From positions 1 to 24,131 of the forward strand of contig DASPZU010000064.1 of assembly GCA_035636095.1 (NCBI GenBank): 24,131 bases of DNA, written 5' to 3'. Positions 7,939 to 17,852 of the stretch are shown here, in pieces (positions within the stretch are counted from its first letter, which is position 1; every line of letters starts with the position of its first letter). Origin of the DNA: Gp7-AA10 sp035636095 (GTDB taxonomy: Bacteria > Acidobacteriota > Thermoanaerobaculia > Gp7-AA8). The position numbers and the translations under genes are program-made. The notes beneath the pieces are model-generated. The model was not told where the DNA came from. It saw only the letters and a program-made list of their open reading frames with translations, and did not search any database.

Positions 7939-8145
7939 ATGCCTCTCGTCCACGTCAAAGAAGATGAGACGTTCGAGAACGCGCTCCGCCGGTTCAAGCG
8001 GAAGTGCGAGAAGTCGGGGATCCTTTCCGAGCTGAAGAAGCGCCAGCATTACGAAAAGCCGAGCACAAAACGGAAGAGAAAAGCGATTGCCGCACGCAAG
8101 AAAGTGCTGCGCAAACTCGCTGAAGAGCGCCGCGCTGGATATTGA
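7939..8145 (+). CDS. rpsU: 30S ribosomal protein S21
   Basis: A 68-residue, strongly basic protein. It starts MPLVHVKEDETFENALRRFK and continues RKCEKSGILSELKKRQHYEKP, which is diagnostic for S21. S21 sits on the 30S platform near the mRNA/anti-Shine-Dalgarno site. The start at 7939 follows a purine-rich stretch (GGGGGGAG then AAAAGG). As in the classic macromolecular synthesis operon, it is the first gene before the primase and the major sigma factor, but here mutS2 stands between. A terminator directly follows, so much rpsU mRNA probably ends there. Confidence 0.96.
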   Translation: MPLVHVKEDETFENALRRFKRKCEKSGILSELKKRQHYEKPSTKRKRKAIAARKKVLRKLAEERRAGY

Positions 8146-8170
8146 TTTGAAATCGAATTGAACTCGATAA

Positions 8171-8205
8171 GGACTCGCCGACAAGGCGGGTCCTTTTTGT
8201 TTTTT
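8171..8205 (+). terminator. Rho-independent terminator/attenuator after rpsU
   Basis: GGACTCGCC and GGCGGGTCC form a 9-bp stem with one G-T pair around GACAA, followed by TTTTTGTTTTTT. It lies 25 nt after the rpsU stop. Its T-tract runs into the predicted mutS2 start, so read-through would set how much of mutS2-dnaG-rpoD is made. Confidence 0.9.
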
Positions 8206-10522
8206 GAGATCATCACTCCAAGAAATCGAATTCGATCGCATCCTGACCCTCGTCGCCGCGGAGGCGAAGAGCGGCCCGGGCAAGGACGCGATCGCCAGGC
8301 GCCATCCGCTGCCAACCGTGACCGCTTGCGAAAACGCGCAGGCGGATCTGGCCGACATGCGCCGGTTTGTCCATACCGAGGGGCTGATGCCGCTGGCGGG
8401 GTTGACGGATCTCGGTCCCCTGCTCGCCCGCGATTCGGTCCTGGAGCTCGAGGAGTCGTGGCAGGTGGTTCGGGCCGTCCGTGCGACGCAGGCGATGCGG
8501 GAGGCCTTCACGCGGACCGAGGGCTTCCTGCGGCTCGCGGCAATTGCGACGGCCATACCGCAGCTCGATGAGCTCGTCGGAAAGCTGAACAAGTTCTTCA
8601 CCCGCGACGGCAAACTCCGTGAAGACGCCTCGGCCGAGCTTCGCGCGATCCGCAAACGCGTTTCGGAAAAGCGCAACGCCGTGCAGCGCGTGCTCAACGA
8701 CGTCATGAACAAGCACGGCGAGGCCATCCAGGAACAACTCATCGTGATGCGCGGCGATCGCTATTGCATCCCGGTGCGCACGGATCATCGCAACGCCATA
8801 CCGGGAATCCTTCACGAGCGGAGCGGCTCAGGCGCTTCGGTCTTCATCGAGCCGATGCAGGCGATCGAGTTGAACAACGACCTGGCCGACCTGCTGCTGC
8901 AGGAACGCGAAGAGATCGCGCGCATCCTGCGGTTCATCTCGCAATTGATCGCCGACGCGGCGGATGACATTCGCGCCGCGGTGCATATCGCGGGCGAGCT
9001 CGATGCGCTGCAGGCCTGCGCCATTTTTGCCGACACCGTCGGCGCCAGCCGCCCCTCATTCAACAACGATCGCCGCCTGCACCTGATCGCGGCGCGGCAT
9101 CCGCTGCTGGATGAACGCGTGCAGGAAACGGATCAACCGGTCGTGCCGGTCACGGTCGAGCTCAGCAGCGCAACCAGCGCATTGATCATCAGCGGTCCGA
9201 ACGCAGGTGGTAAAACCGTCGCGCTCAAGACGACCGGCCTTCTGGTCGCCATGGCGATGAGCGGCCTTCCGCTTCCCGCCGCTGACGGCTCGATGATTCC
9301 GGTCGTCGACGCCATTGATGTTCTGGTCGGTGACGATCAGAGCGTCACCGAGCATCTCTCCACTTTTTCGGCGTACCTGGTGCGCCTGAAGCGCGTCATC
9401 TCCAGCGCCACCGAGCGGTCGCTGGTGCTGCTCGACGAGCTGGGAGCGGGAACAGATCCCGAGGAAGGCGCCGCGCTTGCGGCGGCAGTCATCGAACATT
9501 TCCTCGAGCGCGGCGCGCTGCTGATCGTCACCACGCATCTGTCGTCCGTAAAAAGCTTCGCCATGAACGATGCGCGCGTGCTCAACGCCTCGATGGAGTT
9601 CGACACCGCGACCGGAAAATCGACCTACCGGCTGATTGCCGGCATTCCCGGACGGAGCCGGGCCATCGAAGTCGCGCAGATGATCGGCCTTCCCTCCCCC
9701 ATCATCGACCGCGCCCGGGAGCGCCTCGGCCCGCGCTATGTCGAAGTCGATCAGCTCGTCGGGATGTTGCAGAACAAAATGACCAGTGTTCTCGAACAAA
9801 GTGCCGAGCTCGAAAAACGGCAGGCGGCGGTCGAGGAAGAACGGCAGGCGCTGGAAACCAGCCGCAAGAAATTCGACAGCGAACGCGCGCGCGTCGGATC
9901 AGCCTTTCGCGAGGAGCTCGAGCGGCTGCGCGACGATGTCTCCCGGCAGGTCGCGGCGGAGATCAAGAACCTGCGCGCGAATGCCAATGCCCGACAGGTC
10001 GTCACCACCCTCACCAAGCCCATCGATCAGGCCATCGAGTTTCTGCCTGAGGAGCGACGCGAGGTCCGGGTGGGAGGTCAGGCCGAGCACCGAAAGTTCA
10101 AGGTGCGGGGCGTGGTGGAGTCGATTGACGGGAAGAAGGCCGTGTTGAATGTTTCCGGTAAGCGGATGACCTTGGATGTCAAAGACCTTTTAGGGATGAG
10201 GGATGAGGGCGGAGGGATGAAAATCAAAACGCGGGGAAAAACCCTCAGCCCTCAGCCCTCAGCCCTCATCCCTGAAACGGCCGAGCTCAACCTGATCGGC
10301 CAACGTGTCGATGACGCCTTAGAAGCCTCCGACAAGTTCCTCGATCGGGCGCTGCTCGAAGGCAAACAAGCGGTGCGGATCATTCATGGCTTCGGCACCG
10401 GCGCGCTGCGCAAGGCGGTCCGCGATCATCTGCGCAAGCATCCGGCCGTGAAATCGTGGCGGCCAGGAAACGAGAATGAGGGAGGAGATGGTGCTACTGT
10501 CGCCGTGCTGGACGAGTCCTGA
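8204..10522 (+). CDS. mutS2: Endonuclease MutS2
   Basis: The 772-residue product shows EIEFDRILTLVAAEAKS at the N-terminus, the core MutS-type ATPase (Walker A GPNAGGKT at residues 331-338; Walker B LVLLDELGAGTD at 407-418), a long charged coiled coil (about 500-600), a small beta-rich region and a C-terminal Smr domain (694-772, with LNLIG and HGFGTGALRKAV). MutS2 lacks the mismatch-recognition domain of MutS and is linked to suppression of recombination and to rescue of collided ribosomes. The start is TTG at 8204, since an in-frame stop lies at 8168-8170 and no other start codon precedes the conserved N-terminus; no Shine-Dalgarno is visible. Residues of about 663-690, between the beta-rich and Smr domains, are encoded by a heptamer repeat array. 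Confidence 0.93.
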   Translation: MRSSLQEIEFDRILTLVAAEAKSGPGKDAIARRHPLPTVTACENAQADLADMRRFVHTEGLMPLAGLTDLGPLLARDSVLELEESWQVVRAVRATQAMREAFTRTEGFLRLAAIATAIPQLDELVGKLNKFFTRDGKLREDASAELRAIRKRVSEKRNAVQRVLNDVMNKHGEAIQEQLIVMRGDRYCIPVRTDHRNAIPGILHERSGSGASVFIEPMQAIELNNDLADLLLQEREEIARILRFISQLIADAADDIRAAVHIAGELDALQACAIFADTVGASRPSFNNDRRLHLIAARHPLLDERVQETDQPVVPVTVELSSATSALIISGPNAGGKTVALKTTGLLVAMAMSGLPLPAADGSMIPVVDAIDVLVGDDQSVTEHLSTFSAYLVRLKRVISSATERSLVLLDELGAGTDPEEGAALAAAVIEHFLERGALLIVTTHLSSVKSFAMNDARVLNASMEFDTATGKSTYRLIAGIPGRSRAIEVAQMIGLPSPIIDRARERLGPRYVEVDQLVGMLQNKMTSVLEQSAELEKRQAAVEEERQALETSRKKFDSERARVGSAFREELERLRDDVSRQVAAEIKNLRANANARQVVTTLTKPIDQAIEFLPEERREVRVGGQAEHRKFKVRGVVESIDGKKAVLNVSGKRMTLDVKDLLGMRDEGGGMKIKTRGKTLSPQPSALIPETAELNLIGQRVDDALEASDKFLDRALLEGKQAVRIIHGFGTGALRKAVRDHLRKHPAVKSWRPGNENEGGDGATVAVLDES
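10192..10273. repeat. Inverted heptamer array inside mutS2, locus B (AGGGATG units)
   Basis: The left arm has four 7-bp units at 10192-10219 (AGGGATG, AGGGATG, AGGGCGG, AGGGATG). The right arm has CCCTCAG three times, then CCCTCAT and CCCT, at 10242-10273. The loop of about 22 nt is A-rich. The arms are largely complementary. The reading frame of mutS2 is kept across the whole array. Confidence 0.85.
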
Positions 10523-10565
10523 GTGCTGAGTCCCTCCCAACCGCTCAGGACTCAGGACTCAGGAC
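10516..10565. repeat. Inverted heptamer hairpin, locus C (TCAGGAC units)
   Basis: The left arm is GTCCTGA, GTGCTGA, GTCC (10516-10533). The right arm is three perfect TCAGGAC units (10545-10565). It occupies the whole mutS2-dnaG junction. The mutS2 stop TGA (10520-10522) is the end of the first left unit. The AGGA of the last right unit lies 5 nt before the dnaG ATG. Confidence 0.88.
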
Positions 10566-10569
10566 CCTG

Positions 10570-12306
10570 ATGGCATTTGTAGATCTCAACGACTCCGTGA
10601 TCGCGCAAGTGCGAAGCGCGGCCGACATCGTCGACTTTGTCTCGCAGGTCACGCCGCTCAAGCTCGCTGGCAAGAGCTACAAAGGCCTCTGTCCATTTCA
10701 TCGCGAGAAAACGCCGTCGTTTCACGTCGATCGCGACAAAGGGCTGTTCTACTGCTTCGGCTGCGGCACGGGCGGCGATGTTTTCAAATTCCTCGCGCTG
10801 ACAGAGCGATTCACGTTTCCGGAGGCCGTCGAACACGTCGCGTCGCGCGTCGGCATCGAGCTTCCACGCCGCCGCAAGACGACCAGGGAGAGCGACAAGG
10901 ACGACCTCCTCGAAGTCGTCGACGAAGCATCCGAAGCATTTCACCAGGCCCTCGGATTTCCAGACAATCCGGCGCGGAAGTATCTCGACCACCGCCACGT
11001 CGCCGAAGAGATCATCAAAAAGTACGGCTTCGGATACGCGCCCGACTCGTGGGACTACGTGCTCACTCGCCTCGCCCGCAAGCACGGCGAGAAGACGCTC
11101 GAGCTCGCCGGTCTGGTGATGCCGCGCAAAAGCGGGACCGGCTACTACGATCGATTTCGCAATCGCCTGATGATTCCGATTCACAGCGAGACAGGAGCGC
11201 TGGTCGGATTCGGCGGGCGCTCGCTCGATGGCAGCGACCCGAAATATCTCAACTCCCCGGAGTCGGAGCTCTTCAACAAATCGCGACTGCTTTACAACCT
11301 GCATCGGTCGAAGGACGCCATGCGCCGCATCGATCGCGCCATTCTCGTCGAGGGCTACTTCGATTCCATCGCGCTCGATCACGCCGGCGTTCCGGGCGTG
11401 GTGGCGTCGATGGGCACTTCGCTGACCTCAGGTCAGGCCTCGCTGCTTCGGCGTTACACCACCAAGGTCGTGATCGCGTACGACGGCGATGACGCCGGCA
11501 AGAGCGCCACCCTCCGCGCCGCCCCGGTTTTGCTGGCCGCTGGACTGACCGTCTCTGCGCTCAACCTGCAAGGCGAAAAAGATCCCGACACGCTGATTCA
11601 AAACCAGGGCGTCGATCGATTCCTCGAGCTCCTCGGCAACGCCAGCGACATCTTCGACTTCGCGCTGAAAGAGTGGGCCGTCAACGTCAAGACATTGACC
11701 GGTCGAGAGAAAGCCGACCGCGTCGACGCTTTCATGCCGCTGCTGAGCGCGGTGGTCGACCCCGTCGTTCGCAATGACGCGGCCCAGCGGATTGCGGACG
11801 GCTTCCACCTCGAATTCGAGACCGTCTGGTCGAAAGTGCGTGGAAGGGCCTCGAGTCCGGTTGAGCGGCAGGTTGTCAGGTCTGTTCCCAGCGGCGAGAA
11901 ATTCGTCCTGACTGCCCTGGTTCAGGGGCGGTTGGGTCGCGAGAAGGTGGAAGGGATCAAGGAGGGGTTTTTCAGCGATCCCGCATGCAAAACCCTGTTT
12001 TCTATCACAAAAAGTGCGATTTCCGCTGGTCAACCTATTGATTATTCGGAAATCGCGACCCATCTTAAGGGCGAGGCCGAGCTGACCCTGCTCTCGGAAG
12101 TAACGCTCACGGAAGACCTCGAGGACGTGGCATTAGGGCGTCTGGACGAGGTCCTCATCCCGATGCAGAAGGCGTACATCGAGCGGCGTAAACGTGAAAT
12201 TCAACAAGACATTGAGGAAGCGGTGCGCAACGGCGACCACAGTCGGGAACGGCAGCTCGATGCCGAGAAGCTCGAACTGTCGCGTATGTTGAGCGCGCTG
12301 AAATAA
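10570..12306 (+). CDS. dnaG: DNA primase
   Basis: The 578-residue product has the CHC2 zinc-binding N-terminus (C41, H44, C62, C65 within CPFHREKTPSFHV and FYCFGCG), the RNA polymerase core with FGGRSLDGSDPKYLNSPE, and a Toprim domain with E261 in LVEGYFD and the DGDD stretch at 305-308 in AYDGDDAGKSA. It makes RNA primers for DNA replication. The C-terminal helical part, which would bind the replicative helicase, is present, and the total length is in the usual range. AGGA from a flanking repeat is the only Shine-Dalgarno before the ATG at 10570. It lies 76 nt before rpoD and is probably co-transcribed with it. Confidence 0.97.
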   Translation: MAFVDLNDSVIAQVRSAADIVDFVSQVTPLKLAGKSYKGLCPFHREKTPSFHVDRDKGLFYCFGCGTGGDVFKFLALTERFTFPEAVEHVASRVGIELPRRRKTTRESDKDDLLEVVDEASEAFHQALGFPDNPARKYLDHRHVAEEIIKKYGFGYAPDSWDYVLTRLARKHGEKTLELAGLVMPRKSGTGYYDRFRNRLMIPIHSETGALVGFGGRSLDGSDPKYLNSPESELFNKSRLLYNLHRSKDAMRRIDRAILVEGYFDSIALDHAGVPGVVASMGTSLTSGQASLLRRYTTKVVIAYDGDDAGKSATLRAAPVLLAAGLTVSALNLQGEKDPDTLIQNQGVDRFLELLGNASDIFDFALKEWAVNVKTLTGREKADRVDAFMPLLSAVVDPVVRNDAAQRIADGFHLEFETVWSKVRGRASSPVERQVVRSVPSGEKFVLTALVQGRLGREKVEGIKEGFFSDPACKTLFSITKSAISAGQPIDYSEIATHLKGEAELTLLSEVTLTEDLEDVALGRLDEVLIPMQKAYIERRKREIQQDIEEAVRNGDHSRERQLDAEKLELSRMLSALK

Positions 12307-12382
12307 TTATCGACCTCTTGCGATTACGCGAGTGTCCTTGCGAAGAGGCAGCAACTCTGAGCTGTGAGGAGCGACTGAAGAG

Positions 12383-14197
<1,815 letters not shown>

Positions 14198-14222
14198 ACA
14201 CGAGTTCCACGAATTTGGACGG

Positions 14223-14250
14223 GGCGGCCTCCCAGGCCGCCTATTTTCTT
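14223..14250 (+). terminator. Rho-independent terminator after rpoD
   Basis: GGCGGCCT and AGGCCGCC form a perfect 8-bp stem around CCC, followed by TATTTTCTT. It ends the rpsU-mutS2-dnaG-rpoD cluster. The stem also looks like dispersed GC-rich palindromes, so it may be a repeat serving as terminator. Confidence 0.75.
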
Positions 14251-14336
14251 GAATTTCAAATTTCAAATGAAAAATGAAAGATGATTCTGCGCGCCATTTT
14301 TCATTCTTAATTTGAAATTTGAAATTTGAAATTTCA
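14251..14336. repeat. Inverted heptamer hairpin, locus D (ATTTCAA and ATGAAAA units)
   Basis: The left arm is a 7-bp register of ATTTCAA, ATTTCAA, ATGAAAA, ATGAAAG (14253-14280). The right arm is CATTTTT, CATTCTT, three AATTTGA and AATTTCA (14295-14336). The arms pair over most of their length. This AT-rich block stands out sharply from the GC-rich surroundings. It sits between the rpoD terminator and the -10 box of the next gene. Confidence 0.85.
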
Positions 14337-14338
14337 CG

Positions 14339-14344
14339 TAGAAT
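14339..14344 (+). promoter_or_regulatory. -10 box before the secreted protein gene
   Basis: TAGAAT matches TATAAT at 5 of 6 positions and lies 7 nt before the ATG at 14352, so RNA would start at or next to the ATG (leaderless). It begins 2 nt after the repeat block. Confidence 0.45.
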
Positions 14345-14351
14345 CGAATTC

Positions 14352-15011
14352 ATGCTTCCGGCTCTCGCCCTAACATTGCTCCTCGCCACGCGCCCGCCCC
14401 AGCCCTACCACATCGAGCTGGAAGCCAATACCGCTGCGCCATTTCCCTATCTCAGCAGGTTCGGCACGATCAGGCTGCACATCTACCCCGCGGGGGTGCG
14501 CGCCGACAGTGTCTGGCTGAACGGATTCAGCCGCCTCGGAACGCCAACCGTGACGATCATGAACCCCTACGGACGGATGTACACCACCATGCCGGTCAGT
14601 GAGATCACCAGCATGTTGCAGAAGGTCAAGAAAGAGGACGATATCGCGTCGCCGCCTCCGATCGCGCGTCCGGTCTCCGGAAAAGTTCGCGGTATCCCGG
14701 CGCGTCGCTATCGCATGCTCTATGGACCGGAAGCGTGGATCGATGTCTGGACGACCGAGGCCATCCCCGAGAATGTGCAGTTGCGACGGATCGTGGACGC
14801 CTTCGTCCGCGGCATTTCACCGTCGACCGCTGAATCGTGGAAGTCCATCCCCGGAACGCCGCTTTACGTCGAGTTGAATTTTCGGCGCTACAAGAAACTG
14901 CCGCTGATCCGTCTGAAGAGTTTCACGCTCAACAACGTCGGGCAGGAAGACGCGTTGAGAGTCGGAAGTCTCTATTTCAAGGTGCCGCTGGTCGAGTCGA
15001 TCTGGAAGTGA
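14352..15011 (+). CDS. Secreted protein of unknown function
   Basis: A 219-residue protein with a short hydrophobic N-terminal segment (MLPALALTLLLATR), probably a signal peptide. The mature part has strand-rich stretches, including RLHIYPAGVRADSVWLNG, a conserved-looking KVRGIPARRYRMLYGPEAWIDVW segment, and FKVPLVESIWK at the C-terminus. The middle segment, with a Tyr-rich strand followed by WIDVWTTEAIP, is reminiscent of DUF4412-like proteins, but I cannot assign it. Start at 14352 is preferred over an upstream in-frame TTG in the repeat, because it places the hydrophobic stretch at the N-terminus. No neighbour suggests its role; the 3' end converges on the kinase gene across a palindrome. 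Confidence 0.7.
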   Translation: MLPALALTLLLATRPPQPYHIELEANTAAPFPYLSRFGTIRLHIYPAGVRADSVWLNGFSRLGTPTVTIMNPYGRMYTTMPVSEITSMLQKVKKEDDIASPPPIARPVSGKVRGIPARRYRMLYGPEAWIDVWTTEAIPENVQLRRIVDAFVRGISPSTAESWKSIPGTPLYVELNFRRYKKLPLIRLKSFTLNNVGQEDALRVGSLYFKVPLVESIWK

Positions 15012-15020
15012 CCTGTGATT

Positions 15021-15078
15021 CACCACAGAGGCACAGAGGACACAGAGACTTCTCTGTGTCCTCTGTGTCTCTGTGGTG
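15021..15078. repeat. Near-perfect palindrome of CACAGAG-like units, locus E
   Basis: Two 28-nt arms (15021-15048 and 15051-15078) match at 27 of 28 positions around CT. Each arm repeats CACAGAG with spacings of 8 and 9 bp rather than 7. It lies between two convergent genes, 9 nt after one stop and 17 nt before the other. Confidence 0.88.
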
Positions 15079-15095
15079 AGATCTTTCGTTGCGCG

Positions 15096-17852
15096 TCAGG
15101 CTGCTGCCGCAACCGCCGTCATCTGCACCTGATCGAGATCCTGCAGCAGCGCGCCGGCGTCGGCGTAGCGGTCCCTGGGGTTTTTCGCGAGGCAGCGCAT
15201 GACGATGCCGTTGACTTCGCGTCCGATCTCGGGGCGCTGTTCGATGGCCGGCTTGGGCGTCTCGGTAATGTGGGCGGTGAGCACGGCGGTCAGCGATGGC
15301 GCCGAGAATGGCTTGGCGCCGACGAGCATTTCGTAGATCAAAATGCCGACGGAATAGACGTCGCTGCGTGGATCGAGCTGCTTCCCCTGCACCTGTTCGG
15401 GGCTCATGTAGTGCGGCGTGCCCACGATCAGGCCGGCCTGCGTCATCCCTTCTGCTTCGGCGACACGTGCGATGCCGAAGTCCATCAGCTTCACTTCACC
15501 TTTGTGATCGATGAGCACGTTCTGCGGCTTGATGTCGCGATGGATGATTCCCTGCTCGTGCGCCACCTGCAGTCCGCGGCAAATCTGACGCGCGATGCCC
15601 AGTGCCACGCGCGGCGCGAGGCGGTGATTGGGTGCTTCTTCCAGGAGCTCCCACAGCGTGTACCCGCGCACGCACTCCATGCTGATGAAGTAGACGCCCT
15701 CGGCCTCGCCGTAGTCGTAGGTCCGCAGAACGTTGCGATGCGTGATCTTCCGCGCCAGGCGAATCTCGCGTTTGAACCGCTCGAGCTCTTCGGGTGAGCG
15801 CGTCATCACGTCGCCGGGGAGGGTCTTGATCGCGACCGTCTCGTCGAGTTGCGTGTCGGTGGCCTTGTAGACGATGCCCATGCCGCCGCGGCCGAGAATC
15901 TGCTCGATGCGATATCGATTGGCGAACAGCAGTCCCGGCGCCAGTTCCGCAACGGCGCCCAGCGGGGGCGGCGTTCCCGTTTCGGTGGCATCAAGCCGCA
16001 ACGTGGTCATTGAGCTGGTCGTTTCACCGATCGACCGCATGACGCCGGTGGTGATGCTCACCAGCGGCATCGATGCCACCGGCAGCGGCTGCGGCAGCCA
16101 TTTGAGTTGAATGGATTCCCGCGTCGATCCGGACATGATCTCGCCGCCAGCGGTCTGCGCGGTTTCGTAGGAGATGTAGGCGTAGCCATTCGGCGCGTGC
16201 CATGCGAAGACGCTCGCCAACTGCGGCGCGTTGCCGAGGATGGCCAGACCGGCGCTGCCGTCGACGTCGACGGAGCCGGTGACGAACTGGCCGGTCGCGA
16301 TGCCGACGCTGATCGACATCTGCACATCGCTGAGCGTGGCGAGCTCCTCGTTGATGGCACGTGCGGCGCGGATGGCATGCAGCACTCCGCGGTCCCCGCG
16401 GAAGACGCTGACCAGGCGATGGCTTTCCACTTCGCGAACCTCGCCATCCTGGCGCGCGACCTCGGCCTCCTGCAGCTTCATCACGCGACTGATCGCGCTG
16501 ACGAGAAGTGCGGGATCGCCATCGCCGACCGGAGGCAGACCACGAAGGTCCGTCACCACCACCGTTCCTTCATCGAGACGCGCAGGCTCCGAAGGTCGCA
16601 ACCCGGCTGCGGCTGCCGCTTCGCGCTCCTTGGTCCTGGCGGCCATCTGTTCGTACAACTCTTCCAGCTCGGCCTTGTCGCGCAACGCGACGATCATCTT
16701 TGCGAACGACCGCCCCAGAATGCCGATCTCGTCGGCCCGGGCGATGTTCGGCTGCACCGAATAGTCGCCGGCGGTTACCGCTTGTGCCGTCATGGCGAGC
16801 TGCTCGATCGGCCGCGTGACGCGCTTTGCGATCAGCCAGGACAGGATGAAAGCGAGGAGCAGGGCCGCGCCGCCACCGAATAGAAGCGCCTGCTCGATCT
16901 GACGGAAGGGCGCGAGCTCGCGATCGAGTGAGCGAATGAACACCGCTGCGCCGACCGTGTCGGCAGCCGATGTCAGCGGATGTCCGGTCATGACGTAGCG
17001 ATTGCGCTCGACTTGCAATCGCGACGGCGGAACGGGCTTGCCTGTTTTGAGAATGCGATCGACGCCCGTCATCTGCGCCATGTTGAATGCCGGCGCATTC
17101 GCCGATCGCGCCAGCGAGTTCGGCGACATGAAAATGACGCCGGCGTTGGTGGCATCGGCGATGCGATTCGCGAAGGCATCATCGATTCCGTAGGCGTTGA
17201 CGAGGTATCCGACGCGGACGTTGTTCGCGCCCGCGCCGATCGGCGCCACCGCCGCGTGGAACAGCTTCTGGCTCAGCGGCAGAACGCCGGCAGTGAACTC
17301 GACGCTGGCATCATCGACGATTTTTTTCACCAGCGGCGACTGTTCGTACAGGTCTGCGCGCGCAGCGGTGTTGACGGTCGGCTGATCGGTGCGCGCGACG
17401 ATGCGGCCCTGATCATCGAGGAGAATGAGCAGGTCGGTGCCCAGCGATTGACGCCGCTGCTCGAGCTGGTCGGCAATGCTGACCAGATCGATCACAGGTT
17501 GGGGCGGCTCCTGACCCTGCACCGCCGGCGTTGATGGAGCGCCGGCCATCGCTTCCTGGATGTAGGCCACGAACTTCGGATCGTTGCCTAACAGGATGGC
17601 CGGAAGCGCCAGGCGGCCCAGGCGCTGACGTTCGAATTCACGAAAGAGGTTCGCGGCGTTCGAAATCGAGGTATTGACGGTGTTGGCGGCGATGGCGTCG
17701 GCGCGTTGTATGGTGATGCCGACCGCGATGGCGACCACGATCACGATCAGCAGCGCCGTCAGACCGAACAACTTCCAGACCAGTGGAAAGCGCGCCCGCT
17801 CCAGCGTCGGCCGCTTCAGTGTTGGTTCGGTGGTGACGGCTGTATCCGTCAA
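15096..17852 (-). CDS. Transmembrane Ser/Thr protein kinase with sensor, HAMP and degenerate cyclase domains
   Basis: A 918-residue single-chain signalling protein. Order: TM1 (24-48), an extracytoplasmic sensor (about 50-320, Cache-like in appearance), TM2 (321-343), HAMP (342-395), coiled coil (about 392-412), a class III nucleotide-cyclase homology domain (about 428-595), then a complete Hanks-type kinase (647-905). Kinase residues are intact: GRGGMG 654-659, K676, E696, HRD 771-773, DFG 791-793. In the cyclase part, D435 survives in TDLRG, but the second metal-binding GD is SH (477-478) and the Asn of the VNxA motif is not visible, so it is probably a regulatory pseudocyclase. The start is TTG at 17852, immediately after the stop of the cupredoxin gene, with AAGGA upstream. 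An extracellular signal most likely gates the cytoplasmic kinase. Confidence 0.93.
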   Translation of the reverse strand: MTDTAVTTEPTLKRPTLERARFPLVWKLFGLTALLIVIVVAIAVGITIQRADAIAANTVNTSISNAANLFREFERQRLGRLALPAILLGNDPKFVAYIQEAMAGAPSTPAVQGQEPPQPVIDLVSIADQLEQRRQSLGTDLLILLDDQGRIVARTDQPTVNTAARADLYEQSPLVKKIVDDASVEFTAGVLPLSQKLFHAAVAPIGAGANNVRVGYLVNAYGIDDAFANRIADATNAGVIFMSPNSLARSANAPAFNMAQMTGVDRILKTGKPVPPSRLQVERNRYVMTGHPLTSAADTVGAAVFIRSLDRELAPFRQIEQALLFGGGAALLLAFILSWLIAKRVTRPIEQLAMTAQAVTAGDYSVQPNIARADEIGILGRSFAKMIVALRDKAELEELYEQMAARTKEREAAAAAGLRPSEPARLDEGTVVVTDLRGLPPVGDGDPALLVSAISRVMKLQEAEVARQDGEVREVESHRLVSVFRGDRGVLHAIRAARAINEELATLSDVQMSISVGIATGQFVTGSVDVDGSAGLAILGNAPQLASVFAWHAPNGYAYISYETAQTAGGEIMSGSTRESIQLKWLPQPLPVASMPLVSITTGVMRSIGETTSSMTTLRLDATETGTPPPLGAVAELAPGLLFANRYRIEQILGRGGMGIVYKATDTQLDETVAIKTLPGDVMTRSPEELERFKREIRLARKITHRNVLRTYDYGEAEGVYFISMECVRGYTLWELLEEAPNHRLAPRVALGIARQICRGLQVAHEQGIIHRDIKPQNVLIDHKGEVKLMDFGIARVAEAEGMTQAGLIVGTPHYMSPEQVQGKQLDPRSDVYSVGILIYEMLVGAKPFSAPSLTAVLTAHITETPKPAIEQRPEIGREVNGIVMRCLAKNPRDRYADAGALLQDLDQVQMTAVAAAA

